A program made the position numbers and the translations under genes. The notes below the pieces were generated by a model. The model did not search any database. It saw only the letters and a list, made by a program, of their open reading frames with translations, and was not told the DNA's origin. From NCBI GenBank assembly GCA_040080145.1, contig JBEBJA010000077.1, positions 1 to 64,000 on the forward strand: a DNA stretch of 64,000 nt, written 5' to 3'. The stretch is from JANXVY01 sp040080145. Lineage in GTDB: Bacteria > Pseudomonadota > Alphaproteobacteria > Rhizobiales > Hyphomicrobiaceae. Shown here one piece after another: positions 7,632 through 16,550 of the stretch (its first letter is position 1; the number at the start of each line of letters is the position of its first letter).

Positions 7632-9689
7632 ATGCGACACAAATCCTGCCGTTCCGCACTCTGTTTAGCCCTCAGCGGGGGGATGATTTTCACAGGTGGA
7701 ATGGCGGCGAACAGCCCCGCCAACGCCGCCGAGCCTTGGGATCCATTCGGCCAGCTTCATACAGCCCCACCTGAACCACGCAAAAAGAAAGATACGTCCA
7801 ACGCCAATCCGGCCCAGCCGCAGCCATCATCCACTGAGGGCGGTAACAGCGCGACACCGGAATACGGCACCGGCATTCCCTACGGCAATTCGGCTGGTAG
7901 CCCGGAAGTGGCTACTCAGCCGGGCTATGGGGGAACGGCTGCTCCCACGGACGCGACCCAAGATGACGTGATGCAACTGCCGCGAGATCCAGCTTCACCG
8001 GCCAATGCGGTGCCATCGGCCTACACCACGGCGCCAGCGAACTATAAGGCAAGCACTGCGCCTTTGCCTCCGCTGGCGATTGAACGCGGAGCTGCCATAG
8101 AAAAGGGCGATCTGGCACCGGTTGCTGCTGCCGACGGCTCGGGGTTGCCCTACGAATTGTGGACGGGGCTTGATATTCCAGCCCTCGAAGGGTTGATTTC
8201 GCGGGTCGATATCCCGCCGCACTCGCCAGCGGTGCATCAGTTGTGGCGCCGCTTGATCACGGCGAGTGTGACGGCACCGGGCGGCATCGGCAGCGATGGG
8301 CGTTTCAATGCCCTCCGGGCAGAGGCGCTTTACCGCTCGGGCTTGCTGGACGAGGCTTCCAAGGCGGCCGGATCGGATGCATCGGCGCTGGCGGCCAATC
8401 CAGGGCTGGCGGCGCTTGCTGCGAAGATCGAGATTGGGCTTGGCAACACGGCGCGGGCTTGCGACCTCGTCAAGGGGTTCATCGCACGCAAGGCCGATTT
8501 GCCCAAAAAGATCCAGGGTGAAGCCCTGCTGATGACTGGGATTTGCGCCGCGGCTGGCGGAAATCCGTCGGGGGCCGGGCTCGCGGCCGAATTCGCGCGC
8601 CAGGAAAAGACGCTTACCAACGGGCCAGACGACGTCGTTTCGCTGGCCGCACTCGATGCAATTGCGAGTGGGCAGAAGACACCAGCACGCGGATTGAAAT
8701 CCGTCTCGCTGCTGCAGTATCGCGCGTTCTCGTTTGCTGGCGGCGTGGAGGCCAAAGATATTGGCCAGCACGGGGAACCGGCGTTGCTGGCCTTCCTTGC
8801 GGGCACCAAGGATGCGCCACCTGCGCTGCAACTTCTCAGCGCGGAGGCTGCGGCGCGCGTCAATGCGATAACTCCATCCGCGCTCGCTGGCCTTTATCAG
8901 GCGCTTGGCGCGCAGATGGCTCCTGAAGCGCTCGCGGCAGCGAACTCGGTAAAAGCCGAACCTCCCTTGCATCGGGCGGCGCTGTTTAAGGCAGCGGAAG
9001 CGGAACGCACGCCCCTGAAGAAGGTGCGCATCATGCGCGCTCTGCTCGATGACGCCAAGCGGGCCGGGCTTTATCTGCAGGCATTGTCGATGCTGTCCAA
9101 GACGGCTGACGGATTGCAGCCGGTGCCGGAAATCGGCTGGTTTGCCGAAACTGGCATCGAGATCAGCCTGGCTGCCGGCAATCTTGAGCGGGCGCGGCAA
9201 TGGTCCGTTCTCGGCGGCTCAGTGCCGGGCGATGGTGGGCTGCGGCACTGGCAGGCGCTGATCGACATCGCCGATCCGGCGCTCAAGACCGAGCGCGGGC
9301 GCAGTCTTGCATCTGTGGAAGACCTCGCGGCGAAGGGGCGGCTGTCGCGCGATCTGTTGCACCGGCTCGCAACCGTGCTGGATGCCAACGATACGAACGT
9401 CCCGATTCCACTGTGGGACGCGGCCAACCGCGCGCCTCAGCCGGCGGGTGGTTATCTGCCCGAGACCGGCGTGCTCACCAGCCTGCAGGATGCGTCGAAG
9501 AAGAAGGAATTTGGTCGAACGGTCTTGCTTGTCATGCGGGCGTTAGGGCCGAATGGGGCCGAAGGCGCCCACCTCATCGCCTTGGGTGACAGCATTCGCG
9601 CATTGCGCCGGGCGGGACTTGATGGCGACGCCCGCCGGTTGAGTTTCGAAGCGCTGTTTGCCCTATGGCCGCGCAGTGCCGGCAACTGA
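7632..9689 (+). CDS. Exported alpha-helical-repeat protein of unknown function
   Basis: The ATG at 7632 gives 685 residues beginning MRHKSCRSALCLALSGGMIFTGGMA, a good Sec signal peptide cleaved near NAA-EPWDP. A low-complexity Pro/Ser/Gly/Gln region follows (about 40-160). The rest (about 180-680) is an Ala/Leu-rich succession of helical pairs (EALYRSGLLDEASKAAG, LGNTARACDLV, ALYLQALSML) resembling TPR-like solenoids. No catalytic motif is seen. It probably acts as a periplasmic scaffold. Its stop overlaps the xerD start region. An upstream extension to 7506 is open but would bury the signal peptide, so I reject it. Confidence 0.75.
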   Translation: MRHKSCRSALCLALSGGMIFTGGMAANSPANAAEPWDPFGQLHTAPPEPRKKKDTSNANPAQPQPSSTEGGNSATPEYGTGIPYGNSAGSPEVATQPGYGGTAAPTDATQDDVMQLPRDPASPANAVPSAYTTAPANYKASTAPLPPLAIERGAAIEKGDLAPVAAADGSGLPYELWTGLDIPALEGLISRVDIPPHSPAVHQLWRRLITASVTAPGGIGSDGRFNALRAEALYRSGLLDEASKAAGSDASALAANPGLAALAAKIEIGLGNTARACDLVKGFIARKADLPKKIQGEALLMTGICAAAGGNPSGAGLAAEFARQEKTLTNGPDDVVSLAALDAIASGQKTPARGLKSVSLLQYRAFSFAGGVEAKDIGQHGEPALLAFLAGTKDAPPALQLLSAEAAARVNAITPSALAGLYQALGAQMAPEALAAANSVKAEPPLHRAALFKAAEAERTPLKKVRIMRALLDDAKRAGLYLQALSMLSKTADGLQPVPEIGWFAETGIEISLAAGNLERARQWSVLGGSVPGDGGLRHWQALIDIADPALKTERGRSLASVEDLAAKGRLSRDLLHRLATVLDANDTNVPIPLWDAANRAPQPAGGYLPETGVLTSLQDASKKKEFGRTVLLVMRALGPNGAEGAHLIALGDSIRALRRAGLDGDARRLSFEALFALWPRSAGN

Positions 9690-10656
9690 CCGCACCCCGC
9701 GCGGCGACGACAACTTCGAAGTCCGGCGGTCGTTCATCGACATGATCGCGTCCGAGCGCGGGGCGGCGGTGAACACGCTTTCAGCGTATGCCCGCGACGT
9801 CGAGGATTTCGAGCGCCATCTGGCGAAGCAGGCGCGGGCGTTGAGCGAAGCCCTGCCGGACGATGTCACGGGGTATCTGCAGCAGCTTTCGGAGCTTGGT
9901 CTGGCTGCCGGGTCGCGGGCGCGCAAGCTTTCGACACTGCGGCAGTTGTATAAGTTCCTGCTTGCCGAAGACAGAATTGAGGAAGATCCCACGCACGGGA
10001 TTGCCGGTCCCAAGCAGCAACGTCCACTGCCGCGCACGCTGTCGGTTGCCGAAGTCGATATGCTGATTGAGGCGGCGCGGGCGCGAATTTCGGGAACACG
10101 GGGGCGGGACCGGGTGCGGTCGGTGCGGATGTATTGTCTGCTGGAATTGCTCTATGCGACCGGGCTTCGCGTGACGGAGCTGGTTTCACTGCCCCGGCAG
10201 GTGCTCGACGGCGATACACGCGTGCTAACCATCCGTGGCAAAGGCGGGCGGGAACGGCTCGTGCCGCTCAACAGTTCGGCGCGGGCCGCTCTCGACCGGT
10301 ATCTGGCGCTTGGCAGCGACCCTGCCGACGGCGTTTCCGGTATGGTTCGGACGCGGTGGCTGTTCCCGTCCAAAAGCGTCGAAGGTCATTTGACACGGCA
10401 GCGTTTTGCGCAAGACTTAAAGGCGTTAGCGGAGGAGGGCGGGCTCGATCCCGAACGGGTCAGTCCGCACGTGCTGCGCCATGCTTTTGCCAGCCATCTG
10501 CTGGACCGGGGTGCGGATTTGCGAGCGGTTCAGCAACTGCTGGGGCACGCCGACATCTCGACGACCGAGATTTATACCCATGTACTGGAAGAACGGCTGA
10601 AGGCACTGGTGAACGAGCATCATCCGCTGGTGAAACTGGGGCGCGAGAAAAAGTGA
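9676..10656 (+). CDS. xerD: Tyrosine recombinase XerD-like, chromosome dimer resolution
   Basis: This 326-residue lambda-integrase family recombinase has a SAM-like N-terminal domain at about 15-100. The C-terminal domain carries all catalytic residues: Arg in ATGLRVTEL, Lys in IRGKGGRER, His-x-x-Arg in SPHVLRHAFASH, His in LLGHADISTTEIYTHV and Tyr in the same motif. Length and lack of mobile-element context fit housekeeping XerD, which acts with XerC at dif sites to resolve chromosome dimers. I chose the GTG at 9676. A TTG at 9658 is also in frame. The gene overlaps the preceding gene by 14 bp, so translational coupling is likely. Confidence 0.9.
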   Translation: MPATDRTPRGDDNFEVRRSFIDMIASERGAAVNTLSAYARDVEDFERHLAKQARALSEALPDDVTGYLQQLSELGLAAGSRARKLSTLRQLYKFLLAEDRIEEDPTHGIAGPKQQRPLPRTLSVAEVDMLIEAARARISGTRGRDRVRSVRMYCLLELLYATGLRVTELVSLPRQVLDGDTRVLTIRGKGGRERLVPLNSSARAALDRYLALGSDPADGVSGMVRTRWLFPSKSVEGHLTRQRFAQDLKALAEEGGLDPERVSPHVLRHAFASHLLDRGADLRAVQQLLGHADISTTEIYTHVLEERLKALVNEHHPLVKLGREKK

Positions 10657-10816
10657 CTGCGCTGCCGCGCGCTGCGATTTAACGCTGCACCGCAAAAATG
10701 CAGTTAAATGGGCTGCAACTTATCCAGTTTTGAGCCGCGCACTTGAGCATTGCGTTGCACCAATATATTGCTGTTGCAATTATTTGGCCCGAGCGTTGCC
10801 GCCGGGCGTACCAAAC

Positions 10817-11857
10817 ATGAGGCCTCCCTTGGATCAACCCGACCCATCGACCCAGCCAGCCGCCACATCCTCGTCCACCAGCGGGGTGGCCGCGCGTCCG
10901 GCCATCCGCACTTATTGCTCGTTCGAAAAGCCGATTGCCGAACTTGAGAGCAAGGTCAATGAACTCAAAGGGTTGGCGCGTCAGGGCGGTGCGGTTTCTA
11001 TCACCGATGAAATCAAGAAGCTTGAGCAGAAAGCCAAGGCGGCGCTGATCGACACCTATACGAAGCTGACGCCGTGGCAGAAGGCAGAAGTTGCCCGCCA
11101 CCCCGAGCGTCCGCATGCTCTCGACGTGATAAATGCGCTGGTCGAGGACTTCACCCAATTGTCCGGCGACCGGTATTTTGCGGAAGATGCGGCTATTGTC
11201 GGGGGCATCGGGCGCTTCCGGGGCCGTTCGGTCATGGTGATCGGCCATGAGAAGGGTTCGGACACCGAAAGCCGCATCAAGCACAACTTCGGCATGGCCA
11301 TGCCTGACGGCTACCGCAAGGCCGTCCGGCTCATGGAAATGGCCGACAAGTTCAATCTCCCGGTTATCACGCTTGTCGACACTGCCGGTGCGTACCCCGG
11401 CATTGCCGCCGAAGAGCGCGGACAGGCCGAAGCCATCGCTCGCTCTACCGACTGTTGCCTCAATCTGGGCGTGCCGATCATCGCAGTCATCCTCGGCGAA
11501 GGTGGATCCGGTGGGGCAATCGCCATCGCTACCGGCAACCGTATCATCATGCTGGAACACGCGATTTATTCGGTTATCTCGCCAGAGGGCGCGGCGTCGA
11601 TCATCTGGCGCGATTCAACCAAGCGCGAGGAAGCCGCAACCGCGATGAAGATCACGGCGCAGGATCTCGTGCAGATCGGCGTCATCGACGAAATCGTCAA
11701 AGAACCGGTCGGCGGCGCGCATCGCGATCACGCCAGCGCCATCCGCTCTATTGGCGATGCCGTCGCGCACGCGCTGAATGAATTCGACGGCAAGACCCCC
11801 GGCGAAATCAAGAAGCACCGGCATGACCGATTTTTGGCTATCGGGCGCACTCTCTGA
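10817..11857 (+). CDS. accA: Acetyl-CoA carboxylase carboxyltransferase subunit alpha
   Basis: AccA forms the carboxyltransferase with AccD and makes malonyl-CoA for fatty acid synthesis. The family's N-terminal motif, here RTYCSFEKPIAELESKVNEL, is followed by crotonase-fold signatures: GGIGRFRGRSVMVIGHEKG, NFGMAMPDGYRKA, TLVDTAGAYPGIAAEERGQAEAIA and GEGGSGGAIAI. From the ATG at 10817 it is 346 residues, with a Ser/Thr/Pro-rich leader of about 30 residues beyond the usual start. A further upstream GTG/ATG is open but has no family similarity. It is a single gene here, with AccD elsewhere as is usual. Confidence 0.94.
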   Translation: MRPPLDQPDPSTQPAATSSSTSGVAARPAIRTYCSFEKPIAELESKVNELKGLARQGGAVSITDEIKKLEQKAKAALIDTYTKLTPWQKAEVARHPERPHALDVINALVEDFTQLSGDRYFAEDAAIVGGIGRFRGRSVMVIGHEKGSDTESRIKHNFGMAMPDGYRKAVRLMEMADKFNLPVITLVDTAGAYPGIAAEERGQAEAIARSTDCCLNLGVPIIAVILGEGGSGGAIAIATGNRIIMLEHAIYSVISPEGAASIIWRDSTKREEAATAMKITAQDLVQIGVIDEIVKEPVGGAHRDHASAIRSIGDAVAHALNEFDGKTPGEIKKHRHDRFLAIGRTL

Positions 11858-11942
11858 TCGTTTAGAGTTTGGGTCGAGCTATGCCGCTCGAAGGAGCCGC
11901 AATTCCGGTTCAAATGAAACCACCCTTCCCATTGCTTTCCCG

Positions 11943-12234
11943 GACAAGTGCGCCCTTAGAGTCTGTCCGGAAAGTTTCTTCATGATTTCAATGGTTCCTT
12001 TTTGTCATCCGCGGCGTCGAACCCCTTGTCCGTAGCGAAGGCTACGGCCTTCGGGCTTCTTCTGGCGGGCTGACGAAAAATCAACTCATTGAAATCGCAA
12101 CGCTCTTTTCCGGACAGACTCTTAAGCGCACGCATATCCGGGATCGTTACCATTCTGGCCGTTAAAGACCCCGGATCGGCAAGTGCAGAGCCGTCCGGGG
12201 AAACAGTGGGGTAGGTCGTGGCTGCATCAACCAA
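11943..12234. repeat. Intergenic repeat family R2, copy A, interrupted by a MITE-like element
   Basis: Positions 11943-11958 plus 12125-12234 align with the uninterrupted copy at 24682-24807. Shared blocks include GACAAGTGCGCCCTT, ATCCGGGAT, TTAAAGACCCCGGATCGGC and CCGTCCGGGGAAACAGTG. The ATCCGGG and CCCGGAT parts form an imperfect stem. The 163-bp element at 11959-12121 splits this copy. The whole 578-bp stretch between accA and the next gene holds only these repeats and the upstream region of the 12436 gene. Confidence 0.75.
11959..12121. mobile_element. MITE-like non-autonomous element, copy 1
   Basis: This 163-bp element has terminal inverted repeats GAGTCTGTCCGGAAA and TTTTCCGGACAGACTC, flanked on both sides by TTA. 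Internal complementary segments (GATTTCAATG/CATTGAAATC, CCGTAG/CTACGG) let the whole unit fold into a long hairpin. It has no coding capacity and is about 80% similar to 51235-51398. The TTA duplication and palindromic ends fit a miniature element moved in trans by an insertion-sequence transposase, but the family cannot be named from these data. Confidence 0.78.
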
Positions 12235-12435
12235 AGCCGGATGCGCGTTAACAAGCCCAGATCTTGGCGTTCATTGATCTTGCCCAAGGCTGGCCGCATT
12301 CATGGTGCTGATGCTAACCCATGCGACTCAATAGAGCTTTCGATCCGCGCACGAGGGATTTAGACTTAAGCGGAAATTAACGGGACTTCACGGATGGTGA
12401 TGCCTAGTGACAACTGGGACTCGAGGGTAGTGCGT

Positions 12436-13416
12436 ATGAATTCCAGGGCACAGCCAACGCGCAAGGTGAGCGCTGCGGCTGGACTTTTTCTGTCGGCTGC
12501 GTTGGCGTTGCTGGTGACGGCCTGCGGGACGGCTCCGATGATCCCGTCGGCGGCTGATCTACCGCTATCCAATGACGCGATGATGCTGCTCGGCAAGAAG
12601 GGCATGACCGCCGAAGCGCCGATTTATATCCGCATTTTCAAAGAAGAATCAGAACTGGAAGTTTGGAAGCAGCGCGCGGACGGGCGGTTCTATCACTTCA
12701 AGTCGTATCCGATCTGCAATTGGTCGGGCGGACTTGGCCCCAAGATCAAGCAGGGCGACAAGCAGGCTCCCGAGGGATTCTATAACGTCTCGGCGGAGCA
12801 GCTTAACCCGAATTCAAGCTATCATCTGGCCTTCAATCTTGGCTTCCCCAACGCCTACGACCGCGCACTCAGCCGGACCGGCGACTTCGTGATGATCCAC
12901 GGGCAGTGCCGGTCGGCCGGGTGCTATGCGATGACTGACGCGCTCATCGAGGAAATCTATGCGCTTGGCCGCGACGCCATAAAATCAGGGCAAAAAGCAA
13001 TCCCGGTTCACGCCTTTCCGTTCCGCATGACAGACAGCAACATGGCGCGGCATGGATCGAGCCCATGGACCCCGTTCTGGGCCACCCTCAAGCAGGGCTA
13101 CGATCACTTCGAGGCGACGCGGCTGCCCGCAGACGTGGCCGTATGCGAGCGCAAGTATGTGGTCAACGTCAAGCTGCCGCAAAGCAGGATCGACCCCGAG
13201 CGCGCATGTCCGCAGCTGGAACGCCCCGTCGTCGAACCGTTCGTGCCTAAACCTGGTGAACAGCAGGCGGTCAACGATCGCATCGTCAGTCCCGGCCAGA
13301 AATCGCGCCTGCTCGCCAGCAATGGGTTCGGCTCATTGCTGCCCTACACGACGGTTCCCGGCAATGGCGGTTTTCCCACCAGCAGCATGACCGGCCTCGG
13401 GTTCAAACAGAACTAA
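12436..13416 (+). CDS. YafK/DpaA-type L,D-transpeptidase-fold lipoprotein, paralog 1
   Basis: From the ATG at 12436 this 326-residue protein has an N-terminal lipoprotein signal (ALALLVTAC, lipobox Cys near residue 30) and a YkuD/YafK catalytic domain. Family blocks are IFKEESELEVWKQ, YPICNWSGGLGPKIKQGDKQAPEGFY, FNLGFPNAYDRALSRTG and the active-site stretch HGQCRSAGCYAMTDA with catalytic His and Cys. YafK/DpaA of Escherichia coli cleaves Braun lipoprotein from peptidoglycan. Here a periplasmic cell-wall crosslink-editing role is inferred. It is first of three tandem paralogs. HGQC replaces the HGGC of copies 2 and 3. Confidence 0.86.
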   Translation: MNSRAQPTRKVSAAAGLFLSAALALLVTACGTAPMIPSAADLPLSNDAMMLLGKKGMTAEAPIYIRIFKEESELEVWKQRADGRFYHFKSYPICNWSGGLGPKIKQGDKQAPEGFYNVSAEQLNPNSSYHLAFNLGFPNAYDRALSRTGDFVMIHGQCRSAGCYAMTDALIEEIYALGRDAIKSGQKAIPVHAFPFRMTDSNMARHGSSPWTPFWATLKQGYDHFEATRLPADVAVCERKYVVNVKLPQSRIDPERACPQLERPVVEPFVPKPGEQQAVNDRIVSPGQKSRLLASNGFGSLLPYTTVPGNGGFPTSSMTGLGFKQN

Positions 13417-13459
13417 GGAATAGCCCGAACGAATACCGGACTTGAGCGGTTGAGAGATT

Positions 13460-14338
13460 ATGCAGCCCAGCCGATCGAACCGCTTTGTTCCTATTGTGAT
13501 GACTTGCTTCGTGCTCGCCATTTTCGCGTGCGTGGCCTATTGGGCGTGGTATTCCCCGGCAGGGTATTTCGGCGACCCGGAGCAGCGGGCGATCAACCGG
13601 ACGCGGGCCGCGAACTTGGCTCGCGCTTCGCTGAACCTGCGGCTTGCCGGGACGCCGGATCTCGAGTCGCTCGAAACACGGCTCGCGTCCCATGCCCTGA
13701 CGCTGGGGGCACCCATTCTGATGCGGATCTTCAAGCGCGAGTTCGAACTTGAGTTGTGGCTGCTTCGCGACGGCCGTTATCACCGGTTTGCGACCTATCC
13801 GATCTGCCGCTGGTCGGGCAAACTTGGCCCCAAGATCGCGACCGGCGACAAGCAGGCACCAGAGGGCTTTTATACGGTAACGGCTGCCCAGATGAACCCG
13901 AACAGTCGCTGGCACCGGTCATTTAATGTCGGCTTTCCCAATGCTTATGATGCGGCGCACGGTCGCACAGGTTCGGCCCTGATGGTTCACGGCGGATGCT
14001 CGTCGGCTGGGTGTTACGCCATGACGAATGCGGTGATCGACGAAATCTGGAAGCTGACCACGGCGGCACTTGCCAGCGGCAAGCAAAAGCGGTTCCAGGT
14101 TCAAGTTTATCCGTTCCGCCTGAACGATGAAAGCCTTGCAATTCATGCCAGCAGTCCGCACATCGGGTTCTGGCGGCAACTCAAGGCGGGAAACGACTTG
14201 TTCGAAACCAACTGGTTGCCGCCTGCCGTGGGCGTTTGCCAAGGCACTTACCGATTCAAAGCTGGTAAATCACCCGACGTCACGCCACTTCAAGCGGCAA
14301 ATTGTACACAGCGGGATGTGAACAACATTGGACGTTGA
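13460..14338 (+). CDS. YafK/DpaA-type L,D-transpeptidase-fold protein, paralog 2
   Basis: This 292-residue protein has an N-terminal hydrophobic segment (VPIVMTCFVLAIFACVAYWAW) that looks like a signal anchor rather than a lipobox. The YafK blocks are complete: LMRIFKREFELELWLL, YPICRWSGKLGPKIATGDKQAPEGFY, FNVGFPNAYDAAHGRTG and HGGCSSAGCYAMTNAVIDEIW with the catalytic His and Cys. It starts 43 bp after paralog 1 and overlaps the open frame of paralog 3, so the three are probably cotranscribed. Different anchors in otherwise similar enzymes suggest placement at different envelope sites. That point is inference. Confidence 0.86.
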   Translation: MQPSRSNRFVPIVMTCFVLAIFACVAYWAWYSPAGYFGDPEQRAINRTRAANLARASLNLRLAGTPDLESLETRLASHALTLGAPILMRIFKREFELELWLLRDGRYHRFATYPICRWSGKLGPKIATGDKQAPEGFYTVTAAQMNPNSRWHRSFNVGFPNAYDAAHGRTGSALMVHGGCSSAGCYAMTNAVIDEIWKLTTAALASGKQKRFQVQVYPFRLNDESLAIHASSPHIGFWRQLKAGNDLFETNWLPPAVGVCQGTYRFKAGKSPDVTPLQAANCTQRDVNNIGR

Positions 14339-14423
14339 AAAAAATCGCTCTGACGGCGGCATTGAAGCTGCTATAGGGCAAGGCATGACCCATCGAGGCG
14401 ATCAATCGATCGAGCGAGGACCA

Positions 14424-15686
14424 ATGCCGCGTAAACTTCCGTCTCAGGCGCGCGTTGCGAGACGGTTCCAGCGCGCGGGCATGGCCGCATCGACCATTTC
14501 GAAGTCTAGCGTGGACCGGCCTCATTACGGCCGGGCGATCTTGGCTGCTGCCGTTGGATGCTTACTTTATGCCGCCACGCCCGCTAGCGCGGTAACGATC
14601 GAACTGAAGGACGTGGCCAGTGATCGTGTCGAGCGCCAGCGCGCCGCTGCGGAAGGCAATCTGCCGCTCGCGGGTACGCCTGATCTCTCGCGCCTCAGCG
14701 AACGGCTCGCGGAAAAAGGCGTTAAGCTCGGCGCTCCGGTCTTGCTTCGTGTATTCAAGTCGGAATCCGAGTTTGAAGTTTGGATCCGCAAGGACGACAC
14801 ATCTTACGTGCTGTTTGCAACGTATCCGGTTTGCCACTGGTCGGGAACGCTGGGACCGAAGTTGCGCGAGGGCGACAAGCAGACTCCAGAAGGCTTTTAC
14901 ACGGTCACACGCGGTCAGATGCGCCATATTGGACGCTGGCCGCGGTCGCTGAACCTTGGATTTCCTAACGCGTTCGATCAGGCACAGGCGCGGAACGGGT
15001 CGCACATTCTGGTCCACGGCGGATGTTCGTCGGTTGGCTGCTTTGCAATGACCAATGCTGTGGTCGAAGAAATTTACGGTTTCGTCGAGAAGGCTGTCGC
15101 GGGCGGTCAGACCTACGTCCCGGTTCATGTTTTTCCGTTCCGCATGACGGACGCAAACCTCGCATTGCAAAAGGACAGCCCGTGGCAGTCGTTTTGGTCT
15201 AACCTGAAGGAAGGCCATGACTTCGTCGAGCGGACCAAGCGTCCGCCGCGCATCAGCGTTTGCGATTCCCGCTATAAATTCCAAGACCTGGCTCCCGAGG
15301 AGGGAGCCACCACGAGCCCTTTAGCAGTGTGCGGCGCAACACACGCCGCATTGGAAGCCCTGGAGCGATTACCGCCAGCTGCCCGAACCCAACTGTCGTT
15401 GCAGATGAATCCTTACGTGGCAGCGCCCCGGTCACTGCCGGCGGACCTGCACCGGTATCAGAACCTGCCTATATCAAGCGGCCGAAACCACGCGATGGTT
15501 CGGCGAGACGGTCGACCGTCGCCCGCAGCACTACTGGGGCAACAGCTGTCGAACCCGGGGAAGCGCCCACCGCCTTGTTCGATGGCCCGCGCTAGCTGCC
15601 GCCACTTTGTCGCGGTTCGTGATCGCGCGAACGAAAGGCGCAACGTGGCCTCGGGCCGCAAGCGCCATCAACAGGCCGCTCGTTGA
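14424..15686 (+). CDS. YafK/DpaA-type L,D-transpeptidase-fold protein, paralog 3, with long C-terminal tail
   Basis: The ATG at 14424 follows GAGCGAGGA and gives 420 residues. A signal peptide (AILAAAVGCLLYAATPASA) precedes the YafK domain with LLRVFKSESEFEVWIR, YPVCHWSGTLGPKLREGDKQTPEGFY, LGFPNAFDQAQARNG and HGGCSSVGCFAMTNAVVEEIY. Unlike its neighbours it continues for about 130 residues beyond the catalytic domain in an Arg/Pro/Ser-rich tail. A second frame through the tail, ending at 15595, reads equally well, so a frameshift near 15330-15420 is possible. Upstream in-frame ATGs at 14328 and 14385 are alternatives. Confidence 0.82.
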   Translation: MPRKLPSQARVARRFQRAGMAASTISKSSVDRPHYGRAILAAAVGCLLYAATPASAVTIELKDVASDRVERQRAAAEGNLPLAGTPDLSRLSERLAEKGVKLGAPVLLRVFKSESEFEVWIRKDDTSYVLFATYPVCHWSGTLGPKLREGDKQTPEGFYTVTRGQMRHIGRWPRSLNLGFPNAFDQAQARNGSHILVHGGCSSVGCFAMTNAVVEEIYGFVEKAVAGGQTYVPVHVFPFRMTDANLALQKDSPWQSFWSNLKEGHDFVERTKRPPRISVCDSRYKFQDLAPEEGATTSPLAVCGATHAALEALERLPPAARTQLSLQMNPYVAAPRSLPADLHRYQNLPISSGRNHAMVRRDGRPSPAALLGQQLSNPGKRPPPCSMARASCRHFVAVRDRANERRNVASGRKRHQQAAR

Positions 15687-15899
15687 GCGCTCTCATGACG
15701 CGGCCGCTGTTTTAGAGACCGGTTTCGCGCCCCCGGAACCGCCGCGAGCCATTTTTTAGAGCGATCAGGCTTGAGGTTCTTGCTGTGATTACAAACAGGC
15801 GCTAGCGCTTCTTCGTGCATCACTTCAACACAGCGGCGGGCGGTTTGCTTGCCGCGCTTTAACACTGCGGTCAGCCGACCGCCAAGAACCGAGGCCCCC

Positions 15900-16538
15900 A
15901 TGCCGCCGCTAAAGAAAATCATCGAAACACTCGAGCACTATGGCGAACAGGCGATTTTCGCTAGCCGCTGGCTGCTTGCACCCATCTATCTTGGCCTCGC
16001 ACTGTCGCTGATCGTGCTGCTCTTCATGTTCGTAAAGGAGCTGTTTCATCTCGCCACACACATGATGTCGGCGACCGAGACTGACGTCATTCTGGGATTG
16101 CTGGCCCTCGTCGACATGGCACTGACGGGGTCCTTGATGATCATCGTCATCTTTTCGGGTTACGAGAATTTCGTCTCCAAGATCGACCATTCAGGCCATG
16201 CGGATTGGCCCGACTGGATGGGCACGATAGATTTCACGGCGTTGAAGCTCAAGTTGCTGTCGTCGATCGTGGCGATCTCGGCCATCCAACTGCTCAAGGA
16301 GTTCATGAGCATCAAAGTGCTTACAGCGGCTGACGAACGGAAGCTGTTTTGGCTGGTCGTGATCCATCTGGTTTTTGTGACGTCGAGCGTGCTGCTGGCG
16401 GCCTCAGATTGGATTTCAAGTCAGTCGCACGGGCATGGCAAGGCAAATGGCGAGGCAGAGGCGGCGCTTCCACCGTCCGCGCCAACGCCTGCGGCTGGAC
16501 CTGCGACCGGCAAGCCGGTGGTCCGTCCGAAGCACTGA
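15900..16538 (+). CDS. UPF0114/YqhA-family membrane protein
   Basis: This 212-residue integral membrane protein of the TIGR00645/UPF0114 family has four hydrophobic segments at about residues 24-46, 62-88, 115-140 and 150-175. Characteristic blocks are RWLLAPIYLGLALSL, DMALTGSLMIIVIFSGYENFVSK and LKLKLLSSIVAISAIQLLK. The function of the family is unknown. The ATG at 15900 follows GAGG, which sets the start 51 bp inside the longest open frame. The C-terminal 35 residues are Ala/Pro-rich and probably disordered. The next gene starts 12 bp downstream, so the two may be cotranscribed. Confidence 0.88.
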   Translation: MPPLKKIIETLEHYGEQAIFASRWLLAPIYLGLALSLIVLLFMFVKELFHLATHMMSATETDVILGLLALVDMALTGSLMIIVIFSGYENFVSKIDHSGHADWPDWMGTIDFTALKLKLLSSIVAISAIQLLKEFMSIKVLTAADERKLFWLVVIHLVFVTSSVLLAASDWISSQSHGHGKANGEAEAALPPSAPTPAAGPATGKPVVRPKH

Positions 16539-16550
16539 GGGCGTTTTTGG

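Noticed and set aside
11980..12234. Open reading frame of 84 codons on the minus strand
   Set aside because: It is composed almost entirely of the MITE-like element and the R2 repeat. The other R2 copy has stop codons in the same frame, so no protein is conserved.
15668..15922. Minus-strand 84-codon frame before the UPF0114 gene
   Set aside because: It overlaps the ribosome site and start of the well-supported UPF0114 gene and shows no family sequence.
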